From Pseudozyma flocculosa PF-1 (taxonomy: Eukaryota > Basidiomycota > Ustilaginomycetes > Ustilaginales > Ustilaginaceae), in the NCBI RefSeq assembly GCF_000417875.1, contig NW_006920876.1, positions 246,683-310,682 on the forward strand: a stretch of DNA of 64,000 nucleotides, written 5' to 3'. The translations under genes were made by a program, and so were the position numbers. Positions 1 to 11,651 of this stretch are shown one piece after another (positions within the stretch are counted from its first letter, which is position 1; each line of letters opens with the position of its first letter). Under the pieces are notes generated by a model that was not told the DNA's origin, ran no database searches, and was given only the letters and a program-made list of their open reading frames with translations.

Positions 1-159
1 CCTGGGCCGTTCTACGGAAAGCCGCGAGCGTCCAAGAGACATTCATGACAGGGGCAGCCGACGAATGACGACGCGCTTTCCACGCTTCATATGCTGCCTT
101 GGACGCGCGACCGCGCACTTCCATTCCCGAGCGAGTCGAGGAGGGGTGGGCAAGGAAGT

Positions 160-528
160 TCAGGAGTAGAGCGAGCGGCAGCCCTTAGCGCTACCGGCGT
201 CTTTGCATGCATCGCAGAACTGCGCCTTGGTCATGTCGTGACAAACGAGCCACCTGATCGGCTCGCCATTCAAGCCTTGGCCCCAACCCTCGTCTTGGCA
301 GCTGACATGGAATGGGCTGAGCGCAGGCATGTTGCGGTTTGCCTCGCAATAGAGGATGGGAGTGTCCATCCTGTACCGCGCGATGAACGCTTGAACGCTG
401 GCAGCCTCGAGCAATACCAGGGCGACAGTGATAGTCAGGAGGAAGGGAAAGCTGTTGCGGCCGTTCGTCTCGACTGCAATCGGGAGGGAGACGATCAGCA
501 CACCTTGCTCGGACGGCTCAGCGGACAT
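160..528 (-). CDS. small cysteine-rich secreted or membrane-anchored protein candidate
   Basis: The frame from the first ATG (528) encodes 122 residues of no family I recognise. Residues about 26-47 form a hydrophobic stretch ending in an AxA-like site (SVQA), which could be a late signal peptide or a signal anchor. The following ~75 residues hold six cysteines spaced C-x15-C-x18-C-x8-C-x2-C-x8-C, a layout very close to the secreted protein at 28349-28642. A TATA-like TATAAGA lies on the same strand at 644-638, about 110 bp before the ATG, which supports transcription. The N-terminus is uncertain: about 30 nt ending in ATTGCAG, just before the hydrophobic segment, resembles an intron 3' end, so an upstream exon is possible. 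No enzymatic motif is visible. Secretion is inferred; the ORF and cysteines are seen. Confidence 0.5.
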   Translation of the reverse strand: MSAEPSEQGVLIVSLPIAVETNGRNSFPFLLTITVALVLLEAASVQAFIARYRMDTPILYCEANRNMPALSPFHVSCQDEGWGQGLNGEPIRWLVCHDMTKAQFCDACKDAGSAKGCRSLYS

Positions 529-637
529 GTAGCAGACTCGATTCACCAAAGGTCTGTGTGGTTATCTTTCCGTCTTCTTCGAGGGAGGCGTACAAGTTGT
601 GGAAGAAGTGCCGTTCGTTGGTCGCCTCTCTGCCGCT

Positions 638-644
638 TCTTATA
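638..644 (-). promoter_or_regulatory. TATA-like element upstream of the small cysteine-rich gene
   Basis: On the minus strand this reads TATAAGA, about 110 bp upstream of the ATG at 528. The first ATG downstream is the one chosen for the gene. Single motif, no experimental support. Confidence 0.3.
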
Positions 645-2355
645 CCGCCTTAGAAGTGAGGTGAGGCCCCAAAGTGCGTGTTTGACCCCACTAGGAGGTC
701 TTCGGCCGTTGTCGCTCTGGAAACCGCTCAACAGAACGCCCACATCTCTGTATAACTGAGATGCTGGCCTCTCAAGCAGCCATGGAGACCCAGCCCGGGG
801 GCAGAAAAGCCTCCGTCGACCCCCTTGGATCTCTGGAATTATGCAATGGCCAGCTCGGTAGATATCCAAGGTCGCGCCGTTGCTACACGTGTTGACTCTG
901 TGCCGAAACGCTGCCGCGATAGATTCGCGTCTGCCTAGTGCACTTGCCACTGTCACCAAAGGGAGAGACGCACCTTCTCTGACCGTCGGCATGCTCGCGG
1001 TGGCTGGGAGCAACCTCAACATCATGGGCGGGTTGCTTTGTGAGCGTCCGGGCAAGAGCTGCAGAAGAAAGCCGTGTCCATTTTGCAGCTGTTGTCATCT
1101 TCGAAGCCGTTGGGCGTGCAATGAGACAGCGACCCGTTGTTTCAGGAGGCAGACCGGGAGTGATGCAAGAAAAAGATTCCCCTTGAAGAAGACCCACTCG
1201 TCGGCTCGGGCGTCGGGAAGTGTTCGGACGGACGAGTCGATTCAGCAGCCGTACCAACCGACGATTGCGGCTCAAACTCGCTGCTCCATCCACTGTATGA
1301 TATGTAGCTGGTGCGTGCTTGACCGATGGCGTGTACAATCGTGTGGGGCGTTGGGAGTGTGAGTCGTGACCGGAGAGCGCTTTGTGCCGCCCTCTCACCG
1401 TTCTAGATAGTGCCCCGTTGGCTAAGTCATGAGTCCGGCTGGGCAGCGAGCAAGCGTGCACCTCCGATGAGCGCGCGCGGCCCGGTTGCAACGGCCCCAC
1501 TCCCGGTCGTCGGGTGGGGGCGGTGACCGACGGCGGGGACCATGACGACCGCTGGCCTGCGGTGGGTGCGAGAGGCCAGAGGCTAGGCTAGGCTTAGGTT
1601 GGCCGAGATACACACACACACCACCCCCACCTCTCTATCGCCCGCGGCTGCAGCGCCAAATTGAATAATGAATAAAATATTCAAGCGCAAGGCAGGCAGG
1701 CAAGCTTTCGGCGATGAAAAGGCCGGGCCAAGCAGGCTTTCGACGAGCGTCCCGCGGGCTGCTCGGCCTCGTTCGTCTTGCCAGCGCACCACCACCCTTG
1801 GCTAGCGCTACCCGATCCGACTCGCTGGCCAGACCTCTCGCCACGGATCTCGACCGGCAACCCGCCAAGCCCGTAGCCAGCCCAATCTAGCCAGCCTGCC
1901 GGCGAGGCCTGGCCAAAACTCGGCCCCACCCTCGCGACGGCGACCGGGCGGGGTGCCGTCGGTGACGCGCCCCTCGTCTTGACCTGCAACCCACCACCCA
2001 TTTGCCGTTTGCCGGATGAAGGCAGCCCTCACGCCTCTGCAATCGGAGCAGCCTGCTTGCGCCCGTACCGGACAGAAGGCCAACGGCGCAACACGTTCGG
2101 GACCAAAGTCGTCGACGCCCCCGGCTGGGTGGGGTGCCATTGCGCCGCCCCCTCTCTCGGCCAACGCCATCCACCCCCTCCGACTCCATGCGCCACCGCC
2201 CGCCTTTCTCTCCTTGCCACCATCTGGCGTCGATCAAGACCTCCTCCAAAGCTCAACTCGCATCTTCGCCGCATCGCCTCTGTGACACCACCACCACCAT
2301 CTTTGCCTGCCAAAGTGCAGCCTGAGCGCGCTCATACTCTCCCGGCAGCCAAGAC
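645..2355. other. intergenic region, promoter side of KRE6-like gene
   Basis: No convincing gene is seen in this 1.7 kb stretch. It contains short GGCTAGGCTAGG runs near 1577-1599, GGCAGGCAGGCAAGC near 1691-1706, and GCCAGCC/GGCCTGGCC words through about 1800-1915. The part from about 2150 to 2355 is C/T-rich on the plus strand, as expected for the leader of the gene starting at 2356. Confidence 0.5.
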
Positions 2356-4541
2356 ATGCTGCCTTCTGATCCCGACGCACCAACGCGCAAGCAGCCACTG
2401 TCCATTCCAGGCCCAAACTACCAACCGGTCCCTACCGACCAGTCACCGCTTTCGAACACCGTATCGCTACCGAGCGCGGCCGGCAGCATGGTCCAGCCAG
2501 GCGCACAGCCTTTGGCCGGCAACGGCGGCCAGGGCTCAGGCGTCGGCCCGCCTCTCAGCCTTCCCGGCCCAAGAGCCACCCCATCCAACGCCCATTCGAC
2601 CTCGTCCGGCACGACGAGCTCGAGATCGCACCTTGAGAAGCAGAACCCCGGGCTCATGATCTACCGCTCCTACGGCGACTATGTCGTCGACCCAGAAGAC
2701 GACGACTGGCTGCACGACCCGAAGGCGGCCGACCGGCGACACCGCTGCTGTGGCTTTGCCGACACACGCGGATGCATCAACCTATTGACCCTCTCGCTCC
2801 TGGCCATGGGCCTGCTGGCGCTCTTTGCCGGATATCCAGTCATCTCGTTCCTTGAGCGCGACGTGCTGTCCAATAAGGGGGGTTTCGGCCTCGGCGGCAC
2901 CAACGCATCCGGACAAGTGCCTTTGCTGCCCATCAACCGCGACCTCGTCGACCCCGACACACCACAGGAGGCGCGCACACGCATGACGGTCGACGGCAAA
3001 AAGAAGATGGTGCTCGTCTTCTCCGACGAGTTCAACCAGGACGGTCGCAGCTTCTACCCGGGCGACGACCCCTTTTGGCAGGCAGTCGATCTGCACTACT
3101 GGAGCACGGGCAACTACGAATGGTACTCGCCCGAAGCCGTGACGACGGCTGGCGGCGCGCTGCAGATCACGCTGAGCGAGGCGCAGACCAACAACCTCAA
3201 CTTCCGCAGCGGCATGCTGCAGACCTGGAACCAGTTCTGCTTCACGGGAGGCTACATTGAGGTCTCGATGGTGCTGCCCGGCGCGCCCGACGCGTCAGGA
3301 CTCTGGCCCGCCGCATGGACGATGGGCAACCTGGGCAGAGCAGGCTACGGCGCCACCAACGTGAGTCAGGTGCCCAAGCCACGACTGCGCCCGACCCCAA
3401 GGATGGTTTGCCGCGGCTTCCCGGATCGTGTCGAAGCTGACTGCTGGTGCCTCTGCAATCCCCTCCATCTGGAATCGCCTGCCTTCCCCGCGCAGGACGG
3501 CATGTGGCCGTACACTTACGACTCGTGCGATGTCGGCACGCTCAAGAACCAGACCTACCCGACCGGCGGTCCGATTGCCGCCGAGACAACGGGCGTCTGG
3601 GTCAAGGAGAACGGCCCGGGCGTCAGCTACCTGCCCGGACAGAGGCTGAGCCGCTGCACCTGCGACGGCGAGGACCATCCGGGGCCCAAGCACCCCGACG
3701 GCTCCTACGTGGGTCGCTCTGCCCCGGAGATCGACATCATCGAGGCGACGGCATCGTCGCAGGCCGGAGGCAAGGGCCACGCTTCGATGTCGGCTCAGCT
3801 GGCGCCCTTCGACGCCTATTACTACATGAAGAACACGACGGCCGACGCCGTCGTCTACGACAACGCCGCCCAGGGCCAGCTAAACTCGTACCATGGCGGC
3901 GTCTACCAGGAGGCCGCCTCGGGCATCGCCACGGTCAAGAGCGAGGCCTACAACGAGACCAACGGCCAGTTTGACACGTACGGCTTCGAGTACAAGCCGG
4001 GCAGCGACCAGGACTCGTACATCACCTGGACCCTCGGCGGCGACCCCGTCTGGACGCTCCACCCGAGCGCCATCGGACCCAATCCTGTGAGATCCCCGCT
4101 CTACCTTGCAGGCCCGTCCCACTCTCGGCGCAGCACTGACACCGGCCTCCTGCTCCTCCTCGACTTGCCCTCGCCACCCTCCCCGGCTCCATTCCCTCTT
4201 CTCTCTCCCTCAAACAGCAAATGGAGATCGGCCAGCGCCTCATTCCCGTCGAGCCGATGTACATCATCCTCAACCTTGGCATTTCCTCGGGCTTCACCGT
4301 GGTGCAGTGGGATCGGCTCAAGTTTCCAGCGACGATGCTCGTCGACTACGTGCGCGTGTGGCAGGTCGAGGGCGAGGAGAATGTCGGGTGCGACCCGCCC
4401 GATTTCCCGACGGCCGACTACATCCAGCGCCACTCGGAGGCCTACTGGAACCCCAACCTGACCACCTGGACCGAACCGCGTCCTCGCGGCGGCTACGCAT
4501 CGACCTTTCCGCGAAACTCGATGCTCACAAAGTGCGACTAG
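2356..4541 (+). CDS. KRE6: KRE6/SKN1-family beta-1,6-glucan synthesis protein (GH16-like)
   Basis: Three exons (2356-3360, 3496-4086, 4218-4541) encode 639 residues. The protein is type II: a Ser/Pro/Gly-rich cytosolic N-terminus, one membrane segment at about residues 138-166, then a lumenal SKN1/GH16-like domain. The E-x-D-x-x-E signature (EIDIIE) lies near residue 412. The splice across intron 2 joins GPNP to QMEIGQRLIP, which restores the family sequence before NLGIS. The family is needed for beta-1,6-glucan in the fungal wall and acts in the secretory pathway or at the plasma membrane; whether it is a hydrolase, transglycosidase or chaperone is unsettled. Intron 1 is 135 nt, a multiple of three without stops, so its retention would add 45 residues. 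Confidence 0.95.
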
Positions 4542-5203
4542 GGCCGGCAGACCCTGCCCATCCTCGCCCCTCCCCCCCCCTGGTTTTCTCGTCCCATCTC
4601 ACCCGGCTCGACCCCGGCCTGCTGTTCCCTTCCGTTCCCTCCTTGCCACACTACCGTCACTCGCACCGCGCCCTCGCGGCGTCTTTGCCGCTCCAACTGC
4701 TCGCCTCACCGCTTACCGCCTCCACCCGCCTGCCAGCTACCATCAACCCGTGCTCCTCCCCTCTCCCTCTCCCTACCTCTCGCTCTCGCCCTGCCCATCA
4801 CCATCGCCATCGCATAGCATCGCATAGCATCGCATCGCATGTCAGTCCAGTCCAGCCTTGCTTGTACCAGCTCCCCCAGCCCCCATCCACGGTCCCCCCC
4901 AGTATCCTACCTGCGCAGCGTGATAATCGTTCAGCGTCATTCGAGATTCGATTGCAGCGGGCAGCCTTGATGGGATACAAACGGAACCAGGATGTGGAGG
5001 AGAGAAAGCGGGTCAAGGGAAAGGGAAGGGGAGACACAAGAGACTCGGGGGGCAAAACGTTAGATCGTCATCGGGGAAAAAGGGAAGATGGGGAGGATGC
5101 GTGCAGGTGTCGTGGGGCTGGTGTACGTCGGAGCGGTGATGGGAGGAGGAAGAGAGGCAGAGTGCAACGCGGGGACGGGTTCACGACCATCGGGCGCCGC
5201 CCT
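4542..5203. other. convergent intergenic region between KRE6-like and PEP4-like genes
   Basis: This should hold the 3' ends of both neighbours. No gene is seen. It contains a C homopolymer near 4570-4580, C/T-rich sequence to about 4800, and a short decanucleotide-type repeat at 4811-4840. Confidence 0.5.
4811..4840 (+). repeat. short tandem repeat, CGCATAGCAT unit
   Basis: The unit CGCATAGCAT occurs twice in tandem, followed by a degenerate CGCATCGCAT copy. It lies in the convergent intergenic region and looks like a simple minisatellite. Confidence 0.8.
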
Positions 5204-6881
<1,678 letters not shown>

Positions 6882-7940
6882 GGGTGCGTGCGGGTGTCGG
6901 GCTGATTGGTTGTGGATGTGGATGTGGTGGTGTTGGTGGCGGTGAGAGAGGGGTGAGGCGATGGCGGGGGGTCGCGTGTGGAGAGAGATAAAGGGTCCGT
7001 CTGGCTGGGCGGGGCGGGCAGCCAGAGTGTAGAGAGGCTGAGGCTAGGGCAGCGGGGCAGGCCGGCCAAGCGAGCCCGGGGGATGGGCAGCTCAGCCAAG
7101 CTAGCCGCTCAGATCGCCCGCCTCAACGGAGGGGGGGAGGGCCGCGCGGTCCTGGGCTAGGTCAGGCAGGCAGCAGGGGGTAGTGGGCAGCGGGCCTGGC
7201 CTGGTCTGTAGCGTGACGGAGCGGCGCTTTGGCCAGAGACCTGGCCCTGCGCCGAAAGCGGCGGCAGCAAGAGGCAGGGGGCAGGGAGGCTAGGCTAGGC
7301 TAGGCTACAGGGCAGGCCAGACGAGGCCCGGGCCAGGCGCACGCAAGCCTCCACACCCTGCTCTTCCCTGCTTGCTTGCCTGCTTGCTTTGCTTGTGCTT
7401 TTCAGGCGCCGCATCTGGGCCACGACGGGCCCCCATCTGGCCTCGGTGGCCCCTGCTCCGACCCGGCGTGCCAGCCAAGTCATCGCTGGCCAGCCCCTGA
7501 GACCCCGCCTGCGACCAGCCTGGCCTGGCAAGCCAACCAAGGCTGTGCCGCCCCCTTGCGCGCGCAAGCCCTAGCCCCTTGCCCGCCTCTTGCCGCCATT
7601 GGCCGGTCGCCCCCCCCTCTCTTGCCTTTCTCGTGCGGCAGCCTCTTCCCTCGTCGACGCGCCCAGCCCACCAAAGCCTGCGTGCCGCCATCGCCCTCGC
7701 GCCCTCGAAGGCCGTCAGTCTGTCAGACGGTGTTCTGCATTCAACACGACATGACCTGGTTTCGTCAGGCGTCAGTGCGGGAGCAATGGAAGCGATGCTA
7801 GGGTCAGAATCGCAACATGGGCGAGGATAGCAACATGAGCGAGGATAGCAACATGGGCGAGGATAGGGTTGCCGTCAACGAGTCTCGAGGATGCTCGCGA
7901 AAGCGGTGAACGCAGTAGTGTCGTGTCGGATGCTCCCGGA
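6882..7940. other. intergenic region with GGCCAGGC-rich island
   Basis: No gene is seen. About 6882-7000 is G/A-rich on the plus strand, i.e. C/T-rich on the strand of PEP4, as expected for its leader. From about 7010 to 7580 the sequence is dense in GGCAGG, GGCCAG and CCTGGC words and includes a (GGCTA)n run near 7288-7306. The end carries the 18-bp tandem repeat listed separately and the 3' flank of the CTK1-like gene. Confidence 0.5.
7812..7865 (+). repeat. 18-bp tandem repeat, three copies
   Basis: Three head-to-tail copies of GCAACATGGGCGAGGATA, the middle one with a single G-to-A change. It lies about 75 bp beyond the stop codon of the CTK1-like gene, so probably in or near its 3' UTR. 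Confidence 0.9.
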
Positions 7941-10900
7941 CTACCGATGCCGTCGCTCTGGGACAATACGAACTGCTTGATCGCACGGGGCAGGATCAGA
8001 GCGGGTGGCGCCTGTCGTTGTGCGAGAGGTGGCGGCGGCGACGTCCTGCGCCTGGTCATGGGCCGCGCGCGCGTCCGCCTGCGCCCGGTCGTGCGCCTGT
8101 TTCGTCGCCTTCCTGCGCGCCCGCCGCGACTCGTACTCGTGCCATTCGCCCTCGAGGCTCGACAGCAGGCCCGCAGGCATCTCGGCCCGCGGCGCCTCGC
8201 CAAAGTAGGCCATCTCGAGCGCCTCGGCCGCACAGACGCGGCGTCGCGGATCGTACGATAGCAGGCCTCGCGCCACCTCGAGCGCAGAGGCGGGCAACGC
8301 AGCGCCAAACGCGGCCTCAAAGATGGCCTCGACGGAGCGCTCAGTCGTCGAAGCGTGATTGGCCGTCGGTCCTGCCTGCTGCGGCAGGCTGCCAGCCTCA
8401 GTCGAGACACGGCCTTGTTCCGCAGGGTCGGCGTTGGCCGGCACGGCGGTCCCATCGCCGGCAGACTGTGCGTGTGCAGAGGCGGCGACCGGCTTGACCA
8501 GCTCGTACCACGGCAGCTCCTGCACCGCCGGCCACCTCTCCGTCGAGAACAGGCCCAGCGCGTCACTGATGACCTGCAGCTGATGCACCTCGGTGTTGCC
8601 CTGGAACGCCGGCTTGCGCGTGAAGAGCTCGAGAAAGATGCAGCCGGCCCCCCACATGTCGACCTCGGGCCCGTACTGGGTGGCGCCAAACAGCAGCTCG
8701 GGAGGGCGGTACCACAGCGTGACGACGCGGTTCGTGTAGTCGCCCCTCTGCCGCTTGAGGTAGAAGCGCGCCAGGCCAAAGTCGGCCAGCTTCAGCAGGC
8801 CCTGGTTGTTGAGGAGGATGTTGGACCCCTTGAGGTCGCGGTGCAGCACCGACTTGTGGTGAAGGTAGGCGAGGCCTTGGAGCAGCTGCGACGAGAGCGA
8901 CTTGAGGTGGGCCGCCGAGAACTGGATCTGCGGATGCGCCAGGATGCCGTTGAGGTCGTGCTCCATGTACTCAAACACCATGTACACCGACGAGCGCGCC
9001 ACCATCATTTCGTGCAGGCGCACAATGTTGTCGTGGCGGAGGGCTTGCAGCAGCTTGATCTCCCGCATCGCCGTGACGGGGAAACCGTCCTTTTCCGCCT
9101 CCATCCGGATCTTCTTGAGGGCCACCAGCACGCCCGTGCGCTGCGAGCGGGCCTTGAAGACCTGGCCGTACGTGCCTTCGCCCACCTGGTTGATCCTCAC
9201 GTAGCCCTCGCCCGCCTCGGCCTGCATCGGGGCGAGGACGGCAGGCTCGGGCTCGGGCTCGGGAGAAGCCTTTCGCGGCGGCTTTTCATCGTGCGGCCTC
9301 CGTCCTTCCGCTTCGCCCCGCCAGCCTCGGTCGACGATGCGACCGCCCCTGTCCCTCAGACCTCTTCTCGTGGCATCGCTCTCGGGTGGTGATCGACGAC
9401 TCCACGAGTCCCTGCCGGTACGTGGATTGGCCCTATCGTCTGAGCGCCGCCACGAGCGCTCCTGCGATCCCGACAATGGCACGAAAGGGTCGCCACCAGT
9501 CCCTCGCGGAGGGTCATCCGAGCGCTGCCGGTATGCCGCCTCGGAGCGTCCGTTGCGATCGCGAGGAGCCTTTTCAGCCTGTACGGCGCCGTTGGCCCTC
9601 TCGACCGCCTCGCTACTCGTCTTTTCTGGAGAACGGGTCGGAGCCCGCACGGTCTTCCAGCCGCCGCCGCGGACCGTCTGCACCGTCTGATTGGCGTCTT
9701 CGGCGGAAGTGCCGACGCGGTCACGACCAAAAGCGGCGAGGGAGCTGCCTTCCTTACGGCTGAGGACCCTACCCGAGTAGCTGGGCGAGCGGCTCCGGCG
9801 GGACGGCCGGTCATCGGCTCCCCGCGTGTCCCCGCGCTGGCTGGGCTCGTAGCGATCATGCTCCCGGCGAAAGCTACGGCCGTCGCGGTGCCGGTCTGCA
9901 TCCCTGTCATCGCGGGCGAGGCGGCGGTGCGACAGCGGCGGAATCGCAGCCCTGGGCACGTCGTCGCGCGATCGAGAAGGGCGCAGCGGCGTCTCATTGT
10001 TGTGGGCCGTCGCTGTTTCGCCACGATCCGGATCCGCCGGCTCTGGGGTCCTGCGAGCGCCCGCGACGTATTGCTCGGCCCGAGATCGCCGCCGCTTGCT
10101 CGGTGTACCGTCGAAACGTTCGCCGTTCGAAGGACTTGTCTGGCCGTAGGTCCTCGTCGGTGGCGTTCGATCGCGAACACGAGCGGTCCTGCTCGAAGGA
10201 GCGAGGTCGCTGTCGCGGTCGTCTTCCCTGCGTTTGCGCGCCTGGGACCAACGATCTTGCTGTGGTCCGCGAAAGCGGCCTGCCTCATCATTGGCGAGGC
10301 GAGCCCGCGCATCGTCGCCACTCCGTCGGTCGGCGTCATCGCGCCCCTTGGCCGACGACACAGCAGGCCCGGGCGGTGTCCTCTGACGAGAGGCCCGATA
10401 ATGTTCCGGAAAGTGCCTCGGTGAGGAAGAGGACGATGAAGCATCGTCGAAGCGACTTGGCATCGGCACGCGAGGAACGGGAGGTGGCGTGTGGCGGCGC
10501 CACTGACTCGCGGCCGGTCTGCCCGTGTCCGTGTCCGGTCCGCGCGTCTGAGCGAAGGGAGGCGATCGAGCGCGCGGCTCCGCCTCGTCCCGGTCCCTGC
10601 CTTCCCTCCCCGCAACTAGCATGCGCTCTCGAACCTCTGAATCTTGACGACGACGCCTGTCCCAGCCCGAGATCGGCCGAGCACTCTCGGTTTCAGCCCC
10701 CGGGCTTGCGTCTCTGCAGAACTTGTACCGATCCCTCTCCTGCTGCGCCGTTCCGGACCGTCTTTGTGGAGTGGCAAGATCGGGACGCGTCCATGACGTG
10801 CGTTCTGCTGATAGCTCGCGCGGTGGCTCCCTGTCCACGCTGCGATCGCGGAGCCTCTTTCGCGGAGGCGGCTGGTCATCGTCCGTCGCTCTAGGGTGCC

Positions 10901-11651
10901 GGCCACCATCGGGCCTAGGCTCCCGGTCGAGTCGTCGTCCGCTGTCGTCGTAGATGCCCCGTGGTGCCAGGGGTGCGCGGGGCTCCCGCCGGCCTGACAC
11001 GTCCGGGCCTCGCCGGCTACGATCGCGATACGACGAGGCGCCGCCGCGGTCGGCATCTGAGCTCCGATCCAACGGACCCTGCCTGTTGTCGTTCAAATCT
11101 GATCGATGCGATCCGCCGTCTTCCGTGCGCGTGCTTCGCGTTGCTCGGCTCCATCGCTGTTCAGAGTCGTTGACTTCCTCGCGATGCCTTCTCCCGGCGC
11201 GCCCTGGTGGGGATGGCGAACGGGTTCGTGGCTGCTCCCTGCGCGCCTCCGCGCTCCAATCCGACCTGCGTCGATCGATGTCGTCGTTGATCTCTACGCG
11301 AGTCGTCCTGTCCCTGCCGGAATCGGATGGCCTTGCGGCGGTGCCGAGTCTTGCGCCATCGAGGTAATGCAGCCGGTCGCGATCGTCTCGCGGATCTCTG
11401 CGCGACGATACGGCCCGTCCGCCACGCCCGCCGTCATCAAAGGCATCGAGATCTTGCCTTGGTGCCGTGCGAGGGCGATGAACACTATGGTCTGGCGAAG
11501 CGACATCCGGGAGGCGCCTGTTTATCGAGATGGCTGGACGTTGACGGGGGTCCGAGCTGCTCGCATGTGGCTGCGAGCGCCCAACAAGCAAGCTGTCGTC
11601 GGCATTACTGTCCGCGCGAGCACGAGCAGGCTGGCTGGACGTTTCGTTCAT
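7941..11651 (-). CDS. CTK1: CTK1/CDK12-like cyclin-dependent kinase of the RNA polymerase II CTD
   Basis: A single 1236-codon exon starts with an ordinary ATG at 11651. Residues 1 to about 810 are disordered and rich in Arg, Asp, Ser and Pro, with many RS/RD dipeptides. The kinase domain spans about 816-1150: G-loop GEGTYG, the VALKKIR lysine, a PVTAMRE helix (the PITAIRE-type signature of CDK12/13 and Ctk1), HRDLKGSN, DFGLARFY and the T-loop to WYRPPELL. A 70-80 residue low-complexity insert interrupts the C-lobe before the last helices, and a charged tail follows. By family, the kinase with its cyclin K partner phosphorylates Ser2 of the Pol II CTD and links elongation to mRNA processing, in the nucleus. 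It is far longer than budding-yeast Ctk1 and resembles metazoan CDK12 in layout. Confidence 0.93.
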   Translation of the reverse strand: MNETSSQPARARADSNADDSLLVGRSQPHASSSDPRQRPAISINRRLPDVASPDHSVHRPRTAPRQDLDAFDDGGRGGRAVSSRRDPRDDRDRLHYLDGARLGTAARPSDSGRDRTTRVEINDDIDRRRSDWSAEARREQPRTRSPSPPGRAGRRHREEVNDSEQRWSRATRSTRTEDGGSHRSDLNDNRQGPLDRSSDADRGGASSYRDRSRRGPDVSGRREPRAPLAPRGIYDDSGRRLDREPRPDGGRHPRATDDDQPPPRKRLRDRSVDREPPRELSAERTSWTRPDLATPQRRSGTAQQERDRYKFCRDASPGAETESARPISGWDRRRRQDSEVRERMLVAGREGRDRDEAEPRARSPPFAQTRGPDTDTGRPAASQWRRHTPPPVPRVPMPSRFDDASSSSSSPRHFPEHYRASRQRTPPGPAVSSAKGRDDADRRSGDDARARLANDEAGRFRGPQQDRWSQARKRREDDRDSDLAPSSRTARVRDRTPPTRTYGQTSPSNGERFDGTPSKRRRSRAEQYVAGARRTPEPADPDRGETATAHNNETPLRPSRSRDDVPRAAIPPLSHRRLARDDRDADRHRDGRSFRREHDRYEPSQRGDTRGADDRPSRRSRSPSYSGRVLSRKEGSSLAAFGRDRVGTSAEDANQTVQTVRGGGWKTVRAPTRSPEKTSSEAVERANGAVQAEKAPRDRNGRSEAAYRQRSDDPPRGTGGDPFVPLSGSQERSWRRSDDRANPRTGRDSWSRRSPPESDATRRGLRDRGGRIVDRGWRGEAEGRRPHDEKPPRKASPEPEPEPAVLAPMQAEAGEGYVRINQVGEGTYGQVFKARSQRTGVLVALKKIRMEAEKDGFPVTAMREIKLLQALRHDNIVRLHEMMVARSSVYMVFEYMEHDLNGILAHPQIQFSAAHLKSLSSQLLQGLAYLHHKSVLHRDLKGSNILLNNQGLLKLADFGLARFYLKRQRGDYTNRVVTLWYRPPELLFGATQYGPEVDMWGAGCIFLELFTRKPAFQGNTEVHQLQVISDALGLFSTERWPAVQELPWYELVKPVAASAHAQSAGDGTAVPANADPAEQGRVSTEAGSLPQQAGPTANHASTTERSVEAIFEAAFGAALPASALEVARGLLSYDPRRRVCAAEALEMAYFGEAPRAEMPAGLLSSLEGEWHEYESRRARRKATKQAHDRAQADARAAHDQAQDVAAATSRTTTGATRSDPAPCDQAVRIVPERRHR

